From contig NZ_QNFY01000001.1 of assembly GCF_003290185.1 (NCBI RefSeq), positions 62,001 to 126,000 on the forward strand: 64,000 nucleotides of DNA, given 5' to 3'. Source of the stretch: Chryseobacterium lathyri (GTDB lineage: Bacteria > Bacteroidota > Bacteroidia > Flavobacteriales > Weeksellaceae). Below the pieces are notes generated by a model. The model had not been told where the DNA came from. It ran no database searches and saw only the letters and a list, made by a program, of their open reading frames with translations. Shown here piece after piece: positions 1-8,476 of this stretch; position 1 is the first letter of the stretch; every line of letters starts with the position of its first letter. The translations under genes were made by a program, and so were the position numbers.

Positions 1-348
1 TACGGATGCTAACGCTAGTTCATGATATCTTTTTGCATTATTCATGTCGCCAACATTTTCATAGCATTCAGCAATGTTTGTGTAAAGAGCAATAAAAGCT
101 CCTTTTACCGCTTCATTATCAGCTTTTAAGGCAAATTCCAGAGCAGTTTCATACCAACTTAATTTGTCAGCAACCTTTGCCTGACTTCGGGCAACATACC
201 AGGCGGCAAGGAACTTTTCAAAGTCGTTTGTTGCCTTGTTCCAGGCCTGAAGAAATAATTTACCGGCTTCTTCCAGATTTGCAGTTTCTTCCATATGCAT
301 ACCTTGCATACAGAGCTGTATAACGGGATTGTTGGGATTGAATTCCAT
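1..348 (-). CDS. TPR-like helical repeat protein, C-terminus off the left edge
   Basis: The minus strand is open from an ATG at 348 to the window edge (116 codons), so the 3' end is missing. The visible protein has no signal peptide and is helical throughout, with the small/large alternation of tetratricopeptide repeats: AWYVARSQ, a helix with WYETALEFAL, then LYTNIAECYENVGDMNNAKRY, which is a classic TPR helix pair. TPRs mediate protein-protein contacts; no enzymatic motif is visible. It is transcribed away from the next gene's 3' end. The family call is good; a specific function cannot be given from this part. Confidence 0.6.
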   Translation of the reverse strand, partial: MEFNPNNPVIQLCMQGMHMEETANLEEAGKLFLQAWNKATNDFEKFLAAWYVARSQAKVADKLSWYETALEFALKADNEAVKGAFIALYTNIAECYENVGDMNNAKRYHELALASV

Positions 349-403
349 TTTCGATGATTATTTTTTTTTAAGAACGTAAAAATAGTGTTTTATGCATATT
401 ACA

Positions 404-1243
404 CTAGTATTCTTTGTAATGAACCGCTTTATCAATCTCAATAGGATTGTTATATTTTCTGATGATTTGCTGCATACTTTTTGTCTGAGTATTCAACTCG
501 TCTACAGTATGGATCTCTTTTCCATTGATATTGATCTTCAGATTAGTATTTGCTTTGCTGAAATTATTTCTTTCAAAGGCAAAAGGATCATTGTAAAAAT
601 CTAGGGTCAGCTTCACTTTCTGTTTTTCATTGATAGGGATTGCCTTGTTTCCGAAGTTAGATTCTACAAAATTATCAGTTGGAAAAGTACCTGAAAGCTC
701 CTGGCTTTTTATCAGATTATAAATAAAATTCTTTTTTGAATCCGAAAGCTCAAAAATCAGTCCCGGAAGTCCACGGAATTTATAAGGACCTTCATTAAAA
801 GGAATATCCTTACAGAACCAAGCCGTCCAATTCCTGCCTCCAAATCGGGTAAAAGCTTTCTGCAGGGTATAATTTTCCACTTTTTTTGTCTCATCCGAAA
901 TTACCCAGCTTATTTTATCTGTTGTTTTAAATGAATAATATCCTTCTTTAATCGCAATGAAATTAGTATTGTCATACGTGTTGATCTTTCTTTTCACGAT
1001 CTGTCCGGACATGTCGGTATGGCTGTTGTTGGTTCCGAACTTTTTATTTAAAGAATCGGTTACCAGTAAATTATGGCCATAAAATTTGACCTCCTTAGGG
1101 CTAATGTCAAGAAGCATATTCAGTTTTTCATATCCTGCTTCGGCCGAATCCATTTTGTACTGTAGTTCATAAACAAATCTATGCGTCTGTGATTGAAGGA
1201 ATATAATAAAGAACAATGCTGGTAGGGCAAAAATATTTTTCAT
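404..1243 (-). CDS. Secreted GLPGLI family protein
   Basis: This 279-residue protein starts with a Sec signal peptide (hydrophobic residues 4-18, cleavage near residue 20). The family signature GLPGLI lies near residue 156 in FRGLPGLIFEL, preceded by the usual aromatic stretch NWTAWFCKDIPF. GLPGLI proteins are Bacteroidetes-specific secreted or periplasmic proteins of unknown function, often of about 250-300 residues, so this one is full length. It is monocistronic: 55 bp separate it from the TPR gene start and a long non-coding gap lies upstream. Function is unknown. Confidence 0.88.
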   Translation of the reverse strand: MKNIFALPALFFIIFLQSQTHRFVYELQYKMDSAEAGYEKLNMLLDISPKEVKFYGHNLLVTDSLNKKFGTNNSHTDMSGQIVKRKINTYDNTNFIAIKEGYYSFKTTDKISWVISDETKKVENYTLQKAFTRFGGRNWTAWFCKDIPFNEGPYKFRGLPGLIFELSDSKKNFIYNLIKSQELSGTFPTDNFVESNFGNKAIPINEKQKVKLTLDFYNDPFAFERNNFSKANTNLKININGKEIHTVDELNTQTKSMQQIIRKYNNPIEIDKAVHYKEY

Positions 1244-1439
1244 AATTAATTATTTTAAGATAATAAAAAAGTCTTATAGGTGATCTTGCCCTTCATATGG
1301 GTTAGTATTAAATGATTTCTTAATAAAAATACAAAATTATTAAGTGCTGGAAAAAAATAATGCTTAGAGAACTAATGCATTAGCTCATAAATTATTAAAT
1401 GCTATCAGACGTTAATAAATCCGTACACAACATATAAAG

Positions 1440-1577
1440 AATATTTTGAAACTCATTTCATGCGGCAATTTGAGGATAATCAATATAATTAGTCTACTTT
1501 AAAATGTCGGTCTGAGTTACTCACTTAAATTAATAACAGCTTTTTTGCTTTCTTGTTGCATGAAGTTTCAAAATATT
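1440..1577. repeat. Intergenic inverted repeat, 13-bp perfect arms
   Basis: AATATTTTGAAAC (1440-1452) and GTTTCAAAATATT (1565-1577) are perfect reverse complements separated by 112 bp. The match extends imperfectly inward with CATG-containing sequence on both sides. They sit in the divergent 419-bp gap between the GLPGLI gene and the Crp/Fnr gene. Apart from this and the palindrome at 1614, I see nothing coding in 1244-1662. Confidence 0.5.
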
Positions 1578-1613
1578 CATGTGACAAAACTATAATCATC
1601 ATTTTTCATTTAT

Positions 1614-1629
1614 TTTACCAAATGACAAA
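1614..1629. promoter_or_regulatory. Candidate operator upstream of the Crp/Fnr gene
   Basis: TTTACCAAATGACAAA lies 34 bp before the regulator's start codon. It differs by two bases from the perfect palindrome at 2241-2256 in front of the next gene, keeping the TTTnCC-AAAT-GnCAAA frame. A shared 16-bp palindrome before a Crp/Fnr-type regulator and before its neighbour suggests autoregulation plus control of the dehydrogenase. This is inference from spacing and similarity. Confidence 0.5.
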
Positions 1630-1662
1630 TACTGTGAAACTGACTTTAGTTAACTTGCACTT

Positions 1663-2232
1663 ATGAAACAACTATTTGACTTTATTTTAAGGTTTGGAAA
1701 TCTTAATCAGCAACAGATTGATTTTATTTCAAGTAAAGCCCAGGAAATACACCTTCCGAAAGATGAATACTTTTCAGAGGCAGGTAAAATTGCTCGTCAG
1801 GTTGGATTTATTGTAGACGGGATATTACGGGTTTGCTATTATAATAATGAAGGCGAAGAAATCACCAAATACTTTATTGAAGAAAATAATCTGGTGGTGG
1901 ATCTGGAAAGCTTTGATAATGAAATTTGCTCAAGCACTTATGTACAGGCAATAACCGATACCAAAATAATCGTTTTTTCAAGAAAAGACTGGATGGAGCT
2001 TTTACAGACCATTGTTGGATGGGATGCAATTGTACATAAAATTATTTCAAGGGCGCTGATCCAGAAAGTGGAGAGAAGAAGTCCGTTGGTTTCCGAAGAT
2101 GCAACAACCCGTTATCTTAAATTTTTGGAAATCTATCCTACTGTTGTCAACCGTGTCCCATTGTCATATATTGCCTCTTATCTGGGTGTTACACAGTCTT
2201 CACTGAGTAGAATAAGAAAAAATATCCGCTAA
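1663..2232 (+). CDS. Crp/Fnr family transcriptional regulator
   Basis: The 189-residue cytoplasmic protein has an N-terminal cyclic-nucleotide-binding-like beta-roll (about residues 20-110, with FIVDGILRVCYYNNEGEE) and a C-terminal winged helix (about 155-187, with PLSYIASYLGVTQSSLSRIR as the recognition part). No Cys cluster for an iron-sulfur centre is seen, so it is not a canonical Fnr oxygen sensor, and the cNMP-contacting arginine pattern of E. coli Crp is not evident. Small Crp/Fnr proteins of this length are abundant in Bacteroidetes. Its neighbour is an SDR enzyme 78 bp downstream, and matching palindromes precede both genes. The ligand is unknown. Confidence 0.85.
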   Translation: MKQLFDFILRFGNLNQQQIDFISSKAQEIHLPKDEYFSEAGKIARQVGFIVDGILRVCYYNNEGEEITKYFIEENNLVVDLESFDNEICSSTYVQAITDTKIIVFSRKDWMELLQTIVGWDAIVHKIISRALIQKVERRSPLVSEDATTRYLKFLEIYPTVVNRVPLSYIASYLGVTQSSLSRIRKNIR

Positions 2233-2240
2233 AGTTGCTT

Positions 2241-2256
2241 TTTGCCAAATGGCAAA
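2241..2256. promoter_or_regulatory. Perfect palindrome, candidate Crp/Fnr-type operator before the SDR gene
   Basis: TTTGCC-AAAT-GGCAAA is a perfect 6-4-6 inverted repeat starting 8 bp after the regulator's stop codon and about 55 bp before the SDR start codon. The near-copy at 1614-1629 lies before the regulator itself. The size is close to that of Crp/Fnr half-site arrangements, so the adjacent regulator is the natural candidate binder. Confidence 0.55.
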
Positions 2257-2310
2257 CGGTTTTATTTTTAATTGGCGGAATTTTACATCATCAATTAAAA
2301 CAAAAGAATA

Positions 2311-3048
2311 ATGAATTCAGCATTAATTACAGGAGCCAACAGAAGTATTGGCCTGGAAACAGCAAAGCAACTTTCAGAGAGAGGGTATTTCGTTTATTTG
2401 GGAAGCCGTGATCTTGCAAAAGGTGAAGAGACCGTAAAAGAATTGGCCGAAAAAGGATTTCAAAATATCAAAGCGGTTGAAATAGATGTTACCAAACCTC
2501 ATTCAATTTCTGAAGCAAGGAATATCATCGCGAAAGAACAGGGAAAGCTTGATGTTCTGATTAACAACGCAGGGATCTTGGGCGTAAACCCTCAAACGGC
2601 ATCGGATACTTCCATTGAACATATTCAGGAGGTGTTTGACACCAATTTCTTTGGGGTAATCAGCGTGACACAGGCATTTTTAGAACTGCTCAAAAAATCG
2701 GACACTCCCAGAATCAGCAATATAACTTCCGGACTTGGATCACTAACATTGCACAGCGATGCTACTTGGAAGTATTATGGTGTGAAAGGGGCGGCCTATG
2801 GTCCTTCAAAGTCAGCTTTAAATGCATACACCATTGTATTGGCTTATGAATTGAAAGATTCGCCTTTTAAAGTGAATGCCATTGATCCCGGCTATACTGC
2901 AACAGATTTTAACCACCACAGCGGGCCAGGATCTGTAGAAAGTGCAGCAGCGTTTATTATTAAACACACACTGACGGATGAAAATGCACCTACAGGACAG
3001 TATTTTAGTCATGATATAGAAGATGGGACAGAAATAAGTCCATGGTAG
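2311..3048 (+). CDS. SDR family NAD(P)-dependent oxidoreductase
   Basis: This 245-residue classical short-chain dehydrogenase has the cofactor loop TGANRSIG (residues 7-14), NNAG (85-88), a catalytic Ser at about 140 in NITSG, and the YxxxK pair Tyr163/Lys167 in AAYGPSK. The post-catalytic NAIDPGYTATDF is also typical. It resembles carbonyl-reductase-like SDRs that reduce small carbonyls or quinones, but the substrate cannot be read from sequence. It follows the Crp/Fnr gene on the same strand with a palindrome between them, so it is a likely regulatory target of that protein. It is full length. Confidence 0.85.
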   Translation: MNSALITGANRSIGLETAKQLSERGYFVYLGSRDLAKGEETVKELAEKGFQNIKAVEIDVTKPHSISEARNIIAKEQGKLDVLINNAGILGVNPQTASDTSIEHIQEVFDTNFFGVISVTQAFLELLKKSDTPRISNITSGLGSLTLHSDATWKYYGVKGAAYGPSKSALNAYTIVLAYELKDSPFKVNAIDPGYTATDFNHHSGPGSVESAAAFIIKHTLTDENAPTGQYFSHDIEDGTEISPW

Positions 3049-3083
3049 TATTTATATCAAAATTTACAGGATAAGATGTGATT

Positions 3084-3109
3084 AAAGAGAAACTGAAAGG
3101 TTTCTCTTT
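3084..3109 (+). terminator. Intrinsic terminator after the SDR gene
   Basis: AAAGAGAAAC (3084-3093) pairs with GTTTCTCTTT (3100-3109) around a six-base loop and is followed by more T residues. The rest of the 307-bp gap 3049-3355 shows nothing further that I can support. Confidence 0.75.
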
Positions 3110-3355
3110 TTTGTTATGGTTATGAATTAAGACAACATGGAAAACCCGGATTGATAGCTGAATAGCTCATGACTAATAAATAAGTGTAATTTTAGCGGAA
3201 TTGCATACATTTTTGAGGCTGACCATTTGCATTTATAGGCTGACACCGCAATTATCGACTAAAAAAGGTAATATTTGACATTTTTCGAGTACATAATGTA
3301 ATCATTGAGAATAATGATGATCGTACCTTTACACGGTCAGTTAATTAGAAAAAAT

Positions 3356-3913
3356 ATGAGCAATACAATTTTTGATGAGTTAAAAAACGGAACGACCGTA
3401 ACCCCTCAGCATCCACAGATAAAAGATTTAAGAGATAACTCTTATGCTACGATCAGTTGGTTACAAAAGCTTAATGCTTCTTCCAATCCTGAAGAAATAA
3501 GAAAAATATTGAGCGAAATTACCAATACAGCCATTGATGAGACTGTAGCGATATTTCCGCCAATCTATATCAACTATGGCAAACATTTGGAGATTGGTAA
3601 AAATGTATTTATCAATTTTGATTGTACTTTTCTAACGTTAGGCGGTATTGTTATAGAAGACAATGTAATGATAGGACCTAAAGTAAGCATGCTATCCGAA
3701 GGCCATCCTTTACCTTCAGCTGAAAGACATTCCTTAGTGCCGGGGAAAATTCATATTAAACAAAATGCCTGGATTGGTGCCGGTGCCATCATTCTTCCGG
3801 GAATAACCATAGGGGAGAATTCTGTCGTTGCTGCCGGTGCTGTCGTAACTAAAGATGTACCCGCAGGCACAGTTGTGGCCGGCACTCCTGCGAAAATCAT
3901 CAAATCAGTATAA
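3356..3913 (+). CDS. Sugar O-acetyltransferase (maltose/galactoside acetyltransferase type)
   Basis: I start it at the ATG at 3356 (MSNTIFDEL), giving 185 residues; an in-frame ATG at 3305 would add 17 residues unlike the family. The C-terminal half is a left-handed beta-helix of hexapeptide repeats (about 78-180: [39 protein letters not shown]), with the likely catalytic His117 in SEGHPL and the closing [10 protein letters not shown]. Such enzymes transfer acetyl from acetyl-CoA to sugars or related acceptors. It is monocistronic, and the acceptor is unknown. Confidence 0.87.
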   Translation: MSNTIFDELKNGTTVTPQHPQIKDLRDNSYATISWLQKLNASSNPEEIRKILSEITNTAIDETVAIFPPIYINYGKHLEIGKNVFINFDCTFLTLGGIVIEDNVMIGPKVSMLSEGHPLPSAERHSLVPGKIHIKQNAWIGAGAIILPGITIGENSVVAAGAVVTKDVPAGTVVAGTPAKIIKSV

Positions 3914-4111
3914 AGCAGACATACCTGCATATCGATACTATATATTTTTTAAGGTAAAACATGACATCACTTGCCTTACACTTTTATTTTCTACAATATG
4001 GATTGCAGTACTTAAAAAAATTATACACAAACCTTTATTAAAAATATCTGTAGAAAGATAAATACAATAGGGCAGGAGCTTTAATTATAGAGGCCTTCTC
4101 CTACAAAAAAA

Positions 4112-4134
4112 CCTTAGGATCAACGATTCTAAGG
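4112..4134. terminator. Bidirectional terminator between convergent genes
   Basis: CCTTAGGAT and ATTCTAAGG form a 9-bp stem with one G-U pair around CAACG. A-rich and T-rich flanks make it usable from both sides, serving the acetyltransferase (plus) and the small peptide genes (minus). Confidence 0.8.
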
Positions 4135-4183
4135 CTTTTTTCTTATTTCTGAAAAGTATAGTATTCAGAAAGTAGTTTACTTT

Positions 4184-4330
4184 TTAACTCAATATATCAC
4201 ACGGTGCTACACAAATAACCCACGGACATCTTTTTATTCCCGGAGGTGGGCAGCATGCTTGGGAGCAGCTTAATGCTCCGCCATTAATATTTTTCAGCTG
4301 CTCTCTTGAAATTTTCTTAAAATTTTTCAT
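4184..4330 (-). CDS. Double-glycine leader peptide, six cysteines (bacteriocin-like)
   Basis: This 48-residue peptide starts at the ATG at 4330. A longer reading from 4381 exists but overlaps the neighbouring peptide gene and puts the leader out of place. The leader KKISREQLKNINGG ends in Gly17-Gly18, the cleavage signal for C39-peptidase ABC exporters. The 30-residue core holds six Cys (22, 26, 27, 35, 40, 44) and a Pro-rich turn. Many such peptides occur in Chryseobacterium, where databases label them bacteriocin-like. No processing or export gene lies nearby, so any transporter is elsewhere. Product activity is unknown. Confidence 0.75.
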   Translation of the reverse strand: MKNFKKISREQLKNINGGALSCSQACCPPPGIKRCPWVICVAPCDILS

Positions 4331-4352
4331 AATAAAGTAATTTGGGTTAAAC

Positions 4353-4496
4353 TTAAGGCTGGTTTCCACCGCCACATCCATCGTATGGCATACATTGCCA
4401 TTTTCCGCTGATTAAGCATAGCTGACCACCCGGGCAGTTAATCCCTCCTGTAATTGACTTCATTTCCTGTCTTTCGATTTTCTTTAAATTTTTCAT
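4353..4496 (-). CDS. Double-glycine leader peptide, four cysteines (bacteriocin-like)
   Basis: A 47-residue peptide is encoded immediately upstream of the previous one, with 22 bp between stop and next start. The leader MKNLKKIERQEMKSITGG closely matches its neighbour's (shared MKN-KKI----K-I-GG) and ends at Gly18. The 29-residue core holds four Cys (21, 27, 35, 41) and is glycine-rich toward the end (CGGGNQP). Same-strand tandem arrangement and common leader suggest one transcript, one exporter and divergent cores. The gene is short, but leader conservation between the two makes it convincing. Confidence 0.75.
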   Translation of the reverse strand: MKNLKKIERQEMKSITGGINCPGGQLCLISGKWQCMPYDGCGGGNQP

Positions 4497-4737
4497 AAAA
4501 ATAAGGTTTAGTTCTGTCCGAAATTAATAAATTTTCTTCAATTCGGTGTAATTATTTATAAAATGTTTATCTTCAATAAGTGTTTTGGTGTTAATATTTT
4601 TACTTTAAGCTTTTTAAGCCAGGTGAAATATAAGGCTTATGAAGATGTTTAGAAATAATTTTTTAATGTATCCACCCAAAATGACTTCATCAGATAAAAT
4701 CTTGTCTTGTGGCAAGTTAGCTTTCGTGATGACTTAT

Positions 4738-4745
4738 TAATTTTG
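4738..4745 (+). promoter_or_regulatory. Promoter -7 box for the hydrolase run
   Basis: TAATTTTG matches the Bacteroidetes -7 consensus TAnnTTTG exactly and lies 37 bp before the ATG at 4783. No clean -33 TTTG is visible at the usual spacing, so the call rests on the -7 box and position. The 240 bp upstream hold nothing else that I recognise. Confidence 0.5.
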
Positions 4746-4782
4746 GATAAAAGTTTTAATCAACCTAAATCCAGATAACATT

Positions 4783-5649
4783 ATGAAAAATTTATTCAGA
4801 ATCCTAAAGCCATTACTAACGTTAGTGATTATTATGCTTACAGCATCACCGTTATACGGCCAGAAAGTAAAACCTTCTGCTAGTGGCTATGTACCTGTTA
4901 ACGGCATCAAAGTATATTATGAAGTCTACGGAGAAGGTAAACCTGTTGTATTGTTGCATGGTGCTTTTATGACCATTGATATGAATTGGGGCCAATTGAT
5001 TCCGGAGCTGTCGAAGAACCGGAAGGTAATTGCCATAGAATTGCAGGGACACGGACACACGCCGTTTTCAGACCGCAAATTATCACACACTACATTAGCC
5101 GGTGATGTAAAAGGAGTCATGGATGAGCTGAAAATTGATAAAGCAGATGTAATAGGATATAGTTTTGGTGGTGCTGTAGCTTACCAGTTTGCTATACAAA
5201 GCCCTGAAAGATTAAACAAGATGGTGATTATTTCTGCAACCTATAAAAGTACCGGTTGGATACCCGAAGTAAATAATGCCTTTAAAGGGATGAAACCTGA
5301 TCTTTTTATAAACAGCCCTATGCAGCTGGCCTATGACGCTGTGGCACCAGATAAAACAAAATGGACAAAATTTTTGGAGCAGATGATTGCTACTGCCAAA
5401 CAGCCTTTTGACTTAGGTGATTCCAATATTTCTAAAATTTCGGCACCCGTTTTAATCATTTCCGGTGACAATGACGGACTGGATAAAGTTGAGCTGGCAA
5501 AAACCTATACATTATTGGGAGGTGGCATTTCTGCCGACCTTGGCTCTATGCCAAAATCTCAGCTGGCAATCGTTCCCGGGCAGGGACATGTCAGCCTGAT
5601 GATGCAGAATGCAACGATCCTGAGCTACCTGGACAGTTTTTTAAAGTAA
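4783..5649 (+). CDS. Secreted alpha/beta hydrolase
   Basis: The 288-residue protein has a signal peptide (hydrophobic 11-24, cleavage near Gln27) and an alpha/beta-hydrolase fold. Visible are the oxyanion-side HG motif (VVLLHGAF, 56-63), nucleophile elbow GYSFGG with Ser127, an acid in SGDND (Asp229 or Asp231) and His269 in PGQGHVSL. The catalytic triad is complete. Substrate cannot be assigned; such proteins include esterases and epoxide or haloalkane hydrolases. It heads a same-strand run with a RibD-like reductase (30 bp gap) and a VOC protein (44 bp gap), plausibly one operon for small-molecule modification. Confidence 0.87.
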   Translation: MKNLFRILKPLLTLVIIMLTASPLYGQKVKPSASGYVPVNGIKVYYEVYGEGKPVVLLHGAFMTIDMNWGQLIPELSKNRKVIAIELQGHGHTPFSDRKLSHTTLAGDVKGVMDELKIDKADVIGYSFGGAVAYQFAIQSPERLNKMVIISATYKSTGWIPEVNNAFKGMKPDLFINSPMQLAYDAVAPDKTKWTKFLEQMIATAKQPFDLGDSNISKISAPVLIISGDNDGLDKVELAKTYTLLGGGISADLGSMPKSQLAIVPGQGHVSLMMQNATILSYLDSFLK

Positions 5650-5679
5650 TACCATAACTGAAATAATAAATTTATCAAA

Positions 5680-6273
5680 ATGAGAAAAATAACTGTTTTA
5701 TCAATGATTACGCTGGATGGTGTTATGCAGGCACCTGGCGGTCCTGATGAAGATGTTTCCGGAGACTTTAAATATGGTGGCTGGACAGTATCTTATGGTG
5801 ATGAGCTTTTTGGACGGATCATGCAGGAAGAGATGAAGCCCGCCGACTATCTTTTGGGGAGAAAGACATTTGATATTTTTTCATCTTACTGGCCGGACCA
5901 TGCTGATTTTTGGCCGGCTGTTAATGAGGGGACAAAATATGTCCTGTCTCAAACCACGGAAAATTCAGATTGGAAAAATACAGCTTTCCTCAAAAGCCTG
6001 GCAGATATACAGACGCTAAAGCAATCGGAAGGGCCTGATCTTCAGGTTTGGGGTAGCAGTGAGCTTATTCACCTGTTGCTAAAGCATGATCTTGTAGATG
6101 TGCTTCGACTCAAAATTTATCCGTTGGTCCTGGGTAAAGGGAAAAGATTATTTGACAGTGATACGGTTCCGGCAGCCTTTGCCTTAACAGAAAGCCATGT
6201 GACATCAAAAGGAGTGATTATAGCCAATTACAAGCGTAATGGGGAGATTATAACAGGTGATATTGAACTGTAA
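5680..6273 (+). CDS. Dihydrofolate reductase family protein (RibD C-terminal-like)
   Basis: The 197-residue cytoplasmic protein begins RKITVLSMITLDGVMQAPGG, the opening strand and loop of the RibD_C/YyaP-like DHFR-fold family, and ends with DVLRLKIYPLVLGKGKRLF, the family's typical C-terminal strand pair. Members are NADPH-dependent reductases or of unknown substrate; no deaminase domain is present, so it is not a full RibD. It is the second gene of the hydrolase/reductase/VOC run. Function beyond a reductase fold is not known. Confidence 0.87.
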   Translation: MRKITVLSMITLDGVMQAPGGPDEDVSGDFKYGGWTVSYGDELFGRIMQEEMKPADYLLGRKTFDIFSSYWPDHADFWPAVNEGTKYVLSQTTENSDWKNTAFLKSLADIQTLKQSEGPDLQVWGSSELIHLLLKHDLVDVLRLKIYPLVLGKGKRLFDSDTVPAAFALTESHVTSKGVIIANYKRNGEIITGDIEL

Positions 6274-6317
6274 ATTTTTGATCAAAGAATAACTTTACAA
6301 CTCTTGGAGACTCTAAA

Positions 6318-6689
6318 ATGAATACAAAATTTGAAGCAGGAATTAATATAGCCATAAAAATTCCGAAAAATAAATATGAAAAAACAGTTGCTTTTTACAG
6401 GGATATTCTAAAGCTGGATGTTGAAGAAAAGCCAATTAACAATCCTACCGTTTCCCGGACGCATGAAGTAAAATTCGGCAACAATATTATATGGCTGGAT
6501 TGTGTGGACAACTATACCCATTCTGAAACTTGGTTACAGCTTACCGTTCCCAATATAGATGAAGCGACAAAATATTTGCAGTCAAATGGTGTGGAAACCT
6601 GTGACGAAATTGAGGAGCTTCCTGAAAATATGCACTGGATTACTGACCCGGCAGGCACAGTTTTTAATCTACAGGAAACTCCGGAGTAA
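6318..6689 (+). CDS. VOC (glyoxalase/bleomycin-resistance fold) family protein
   Basis: This 123-residue single-domain protein has the beta-alpha-beta-beta-beta pattern of vicinal-oxygen-chelate proteins: AINIAIKIPKNKYEKTVAFYRDIL at the N-terminus and the closing HWITDPAGTVFNLQE. The classical first metal-binding His is replaced (AIKI instead of a His strand), so metal binding and glyoxalase activity are doubtful; a binding-protein role is possible. It is the last gene of the run and is followed directly by a strong terminator. Confidence 0.8.
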   Translation: MNTKFEAGINIAIKIPKNKYEKTVAFYRDILKLDVEEKPINNPTVSRTHEVKFGNNIIWLDCVDNYTHSETWLQLTVPNIDEATKYLQSNGVETCDEIEELPENMHWITDPAGTVFNLQETPE

Positions 6690-6690
6690 T

Positions 6691-6725
6691 AAAAAAGCTG
6701 TAATCTGACTGATTGCAGCTTTTTT
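6691..6725 (+). terminator. Strong intrinsic terminator
   Basis: A 15-bp stem (6691-6705 with 6711-6725, one G-U pair, core AGCTG/CAGCT) around TGACT is flanked by A and T runs. It starts one base after the VOC stop codon and probably ends that transcript. Confidence 0.85.
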
Positions 6726-6819
6726 GTATCCTATTGAAATGTAATTTTTTATACTCTTAATTATTTGCAGAATAATGACCGTTTTTATAGACTGAAATTC
6801 ACCATAGAATTGATTTCAA

Positions 6820-8316
6820 TTACTTGATTGTGATCGTCATATTCGGAACCACAATGTCGCCATTAGAGCCTGAATACCGCTGAGCAAATATTTCAACATA
6901 ATCATTATTGAGAAGCTCAGTAGTTCCGTTTATTGGCAGTACAACAATATCATTGGTAGATGATCCTCTTCCGTACACTTTATATTGACTTAAAACAGTT
7001 CCGTTCTTGGCAATATATATGATATAAGTTCCTGCTGCGGGAACCTGAAAAGAAACTGATCCTGTTATTTGAAAAATTCTTTTCTTTTTGCCCAGATATC
7101 TTAATCTGTTGGGAACACCGTCTGTTGAAAACCTGAATAAATTGGATGAGGTGGAAACTGAAGATGCAGTACCGATCTTTACGATATTGCTGGGGTTTGC
7201 ATTGTTGGTAAAACTGACACCAATGCCGGTTCCTACAGGATAGTCTACAGAAAAATCTCCAACAGCATTGGTGTCAGCTTCAGTAGGTATTCCGGCAGCT
7301 CTTACCGTCCAGCTATTGTTAAAATTATACCCGGGATAGGTTCCTGTAGCATATGGCCTGATATAACCTGCAGTATTGGTTCCCGTAAAAACGACAGATT
7401 CCATAACAGCATCACCGGTTATTGTAAGACCGGATGTTGATACATCAAATCCTGTGGCAGATCCATTTACCTGGCTGAATCCGCCTTGTTTTTCTATCAA
7501 TGTAAAAGTACCCGTCAAACGCTCATAAGTCCCGGAATTATTGCCAAACCAACCTATATTACTGAGTAACAGCTGTGTTATATTGTTATAGGTGATACCG
7601 TTGCTGTTTCCTGTAAATTGAATGATGCTCAAAAATACCAGCCCAAAGCCAGAAACAGTTCCAACAGTATTGGAATTAGCAACAACACAGTCCCGGAATA
7701 TAAGGTTTTGAGCAGGAGATCCGTTTAAATTGAAAACATTTCCGCCTGGTGCTGTAAGAGTTAAGCTTCTGATGCTCCCGCCCGTGGCTCCCTCAAAAAT
7801 ATTGCCCGAAGTTCTCCGGATAATGTCATTATTGCTGTCATGGCCGGTTATGTAAGAATTATTAATATCAATGGGCAGATCAAATGTTACCTGTCCATTG
7901 ATCTCATACAGTGTATTAGCATCCATAAGATATTTCCCACCGCCTCCGGCAGCAAGTTCTTCAGCTAAAACTGTATTCAGTACATCAGTAGATTTTATGC
8001 GTTTAAAGTTAATTCTCTCGGTCACACTGCTTGCCAACGGAGCCCATGATGATGTAGAATTTATGTAATAATAGAATAGCTTCAATGTAGTATCGTAAAC
8101 CAGGAGTCCATCGGCGGGAGCTACTATCGCATTTCTTTCGGCTGTTGTCATTCTTGGAGCCAGCATTCCTCTGGTTGTGGAACTTACGTCCAGCATAGCA
8201 CTTGCATTGGGAGTGGGAGTTCCAATTCCAATCTGACCTTTCCCTGCATAAAACAGAAATATGAAAAACAGCAGGAAAAAATTCTTGTAATAGTGGAGGG
8301 TAAATTTTTTTTTCAT
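6820..8316 (-). CDS. Secreted tail-fibre-like surface protein, beta-helix-like
   Basis: The 498-residue protein has a signal peptide (about residues 1-27). Then comes QIGIGTPTPNASAMLDVSS followed by a RGMLAPRMT segment, a module widely shared between Bacteroidetes surface proteins and phage tail fibres. Residues 130-300 are rich in Asn, Gly, Thr and short strands (NDIIRRTSGNIFEGATGG and similar), consistent with a right-handed beta-helix. The C-terminal 100 residues form a compact beta-rich domain. No catalytic site or Por sorting domain is seen. Two shorter proteins at 13062 and 14147 have a related start. A role in surface structure or adhesion is inferred. Confidence 0.6.
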   Translation of the reverse strand: MKKKFTLHYYKNFFLLFFIFLFYAGKGQIGIGTPTPNASAMLDVSSTTRGMLAPRMTTAERNAIVAPADGLLVYDTTLKLFYYYINSTSSWAPLASSVTERINFKRIKSTDVLNTVLAEELAAGGGGKYLMDANTLYEINGQVTFDLPIDINNSYITGHDSNNDIIRRTSGNIFEGATGGSIRSLTLTAPGGNVFNLNGSPAQNLIFRDCVVANSNTVGTVSGFGLVFLSIIQFTGNSNGITYNNITQLLLSNIGWFGNNSGTYERLTGTFTLIEKQGGFSQVNGSATGFDVSTSGLTITGDAVMESVVFTGTNTAGYIRPYATGTYPGYNFNNSWTVRAAGIPTEADTNAVGDFSVDYPVGTGIGVSFTNNANPSNIVKIGTASSVSTSSNLFRFSTDGVPNRLRYLGKKKRIFQITGSVSFQVPAAGTYIIYIAKNGTVLSQYKVYGRGSSTNDIVVLPINGTTELLNNDYVEIFAQRYSGSNGDIVVPNMTITIK

Positions 8317-8476
8317 GGTGAATTAATTAAGTTATTAATAATAGGATTGGTCCCGGTATGGGCCGAAAATGTTTCAGTGATGGATTCGAGCTGTATACTT
8401 AGTTGATCAGTTAAATTTTAATAAATAATAGCAGTAAGAATTGATAAGTAAATTTAATAAATCCCAAATTATTGAA

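Noticed and set aside
3855..4061. 68-codon plus-strand frame after the acetyltransferase
   Set aside because: It overlaps the end of the acetyltransferase gene in another frame and has no recognisable content.
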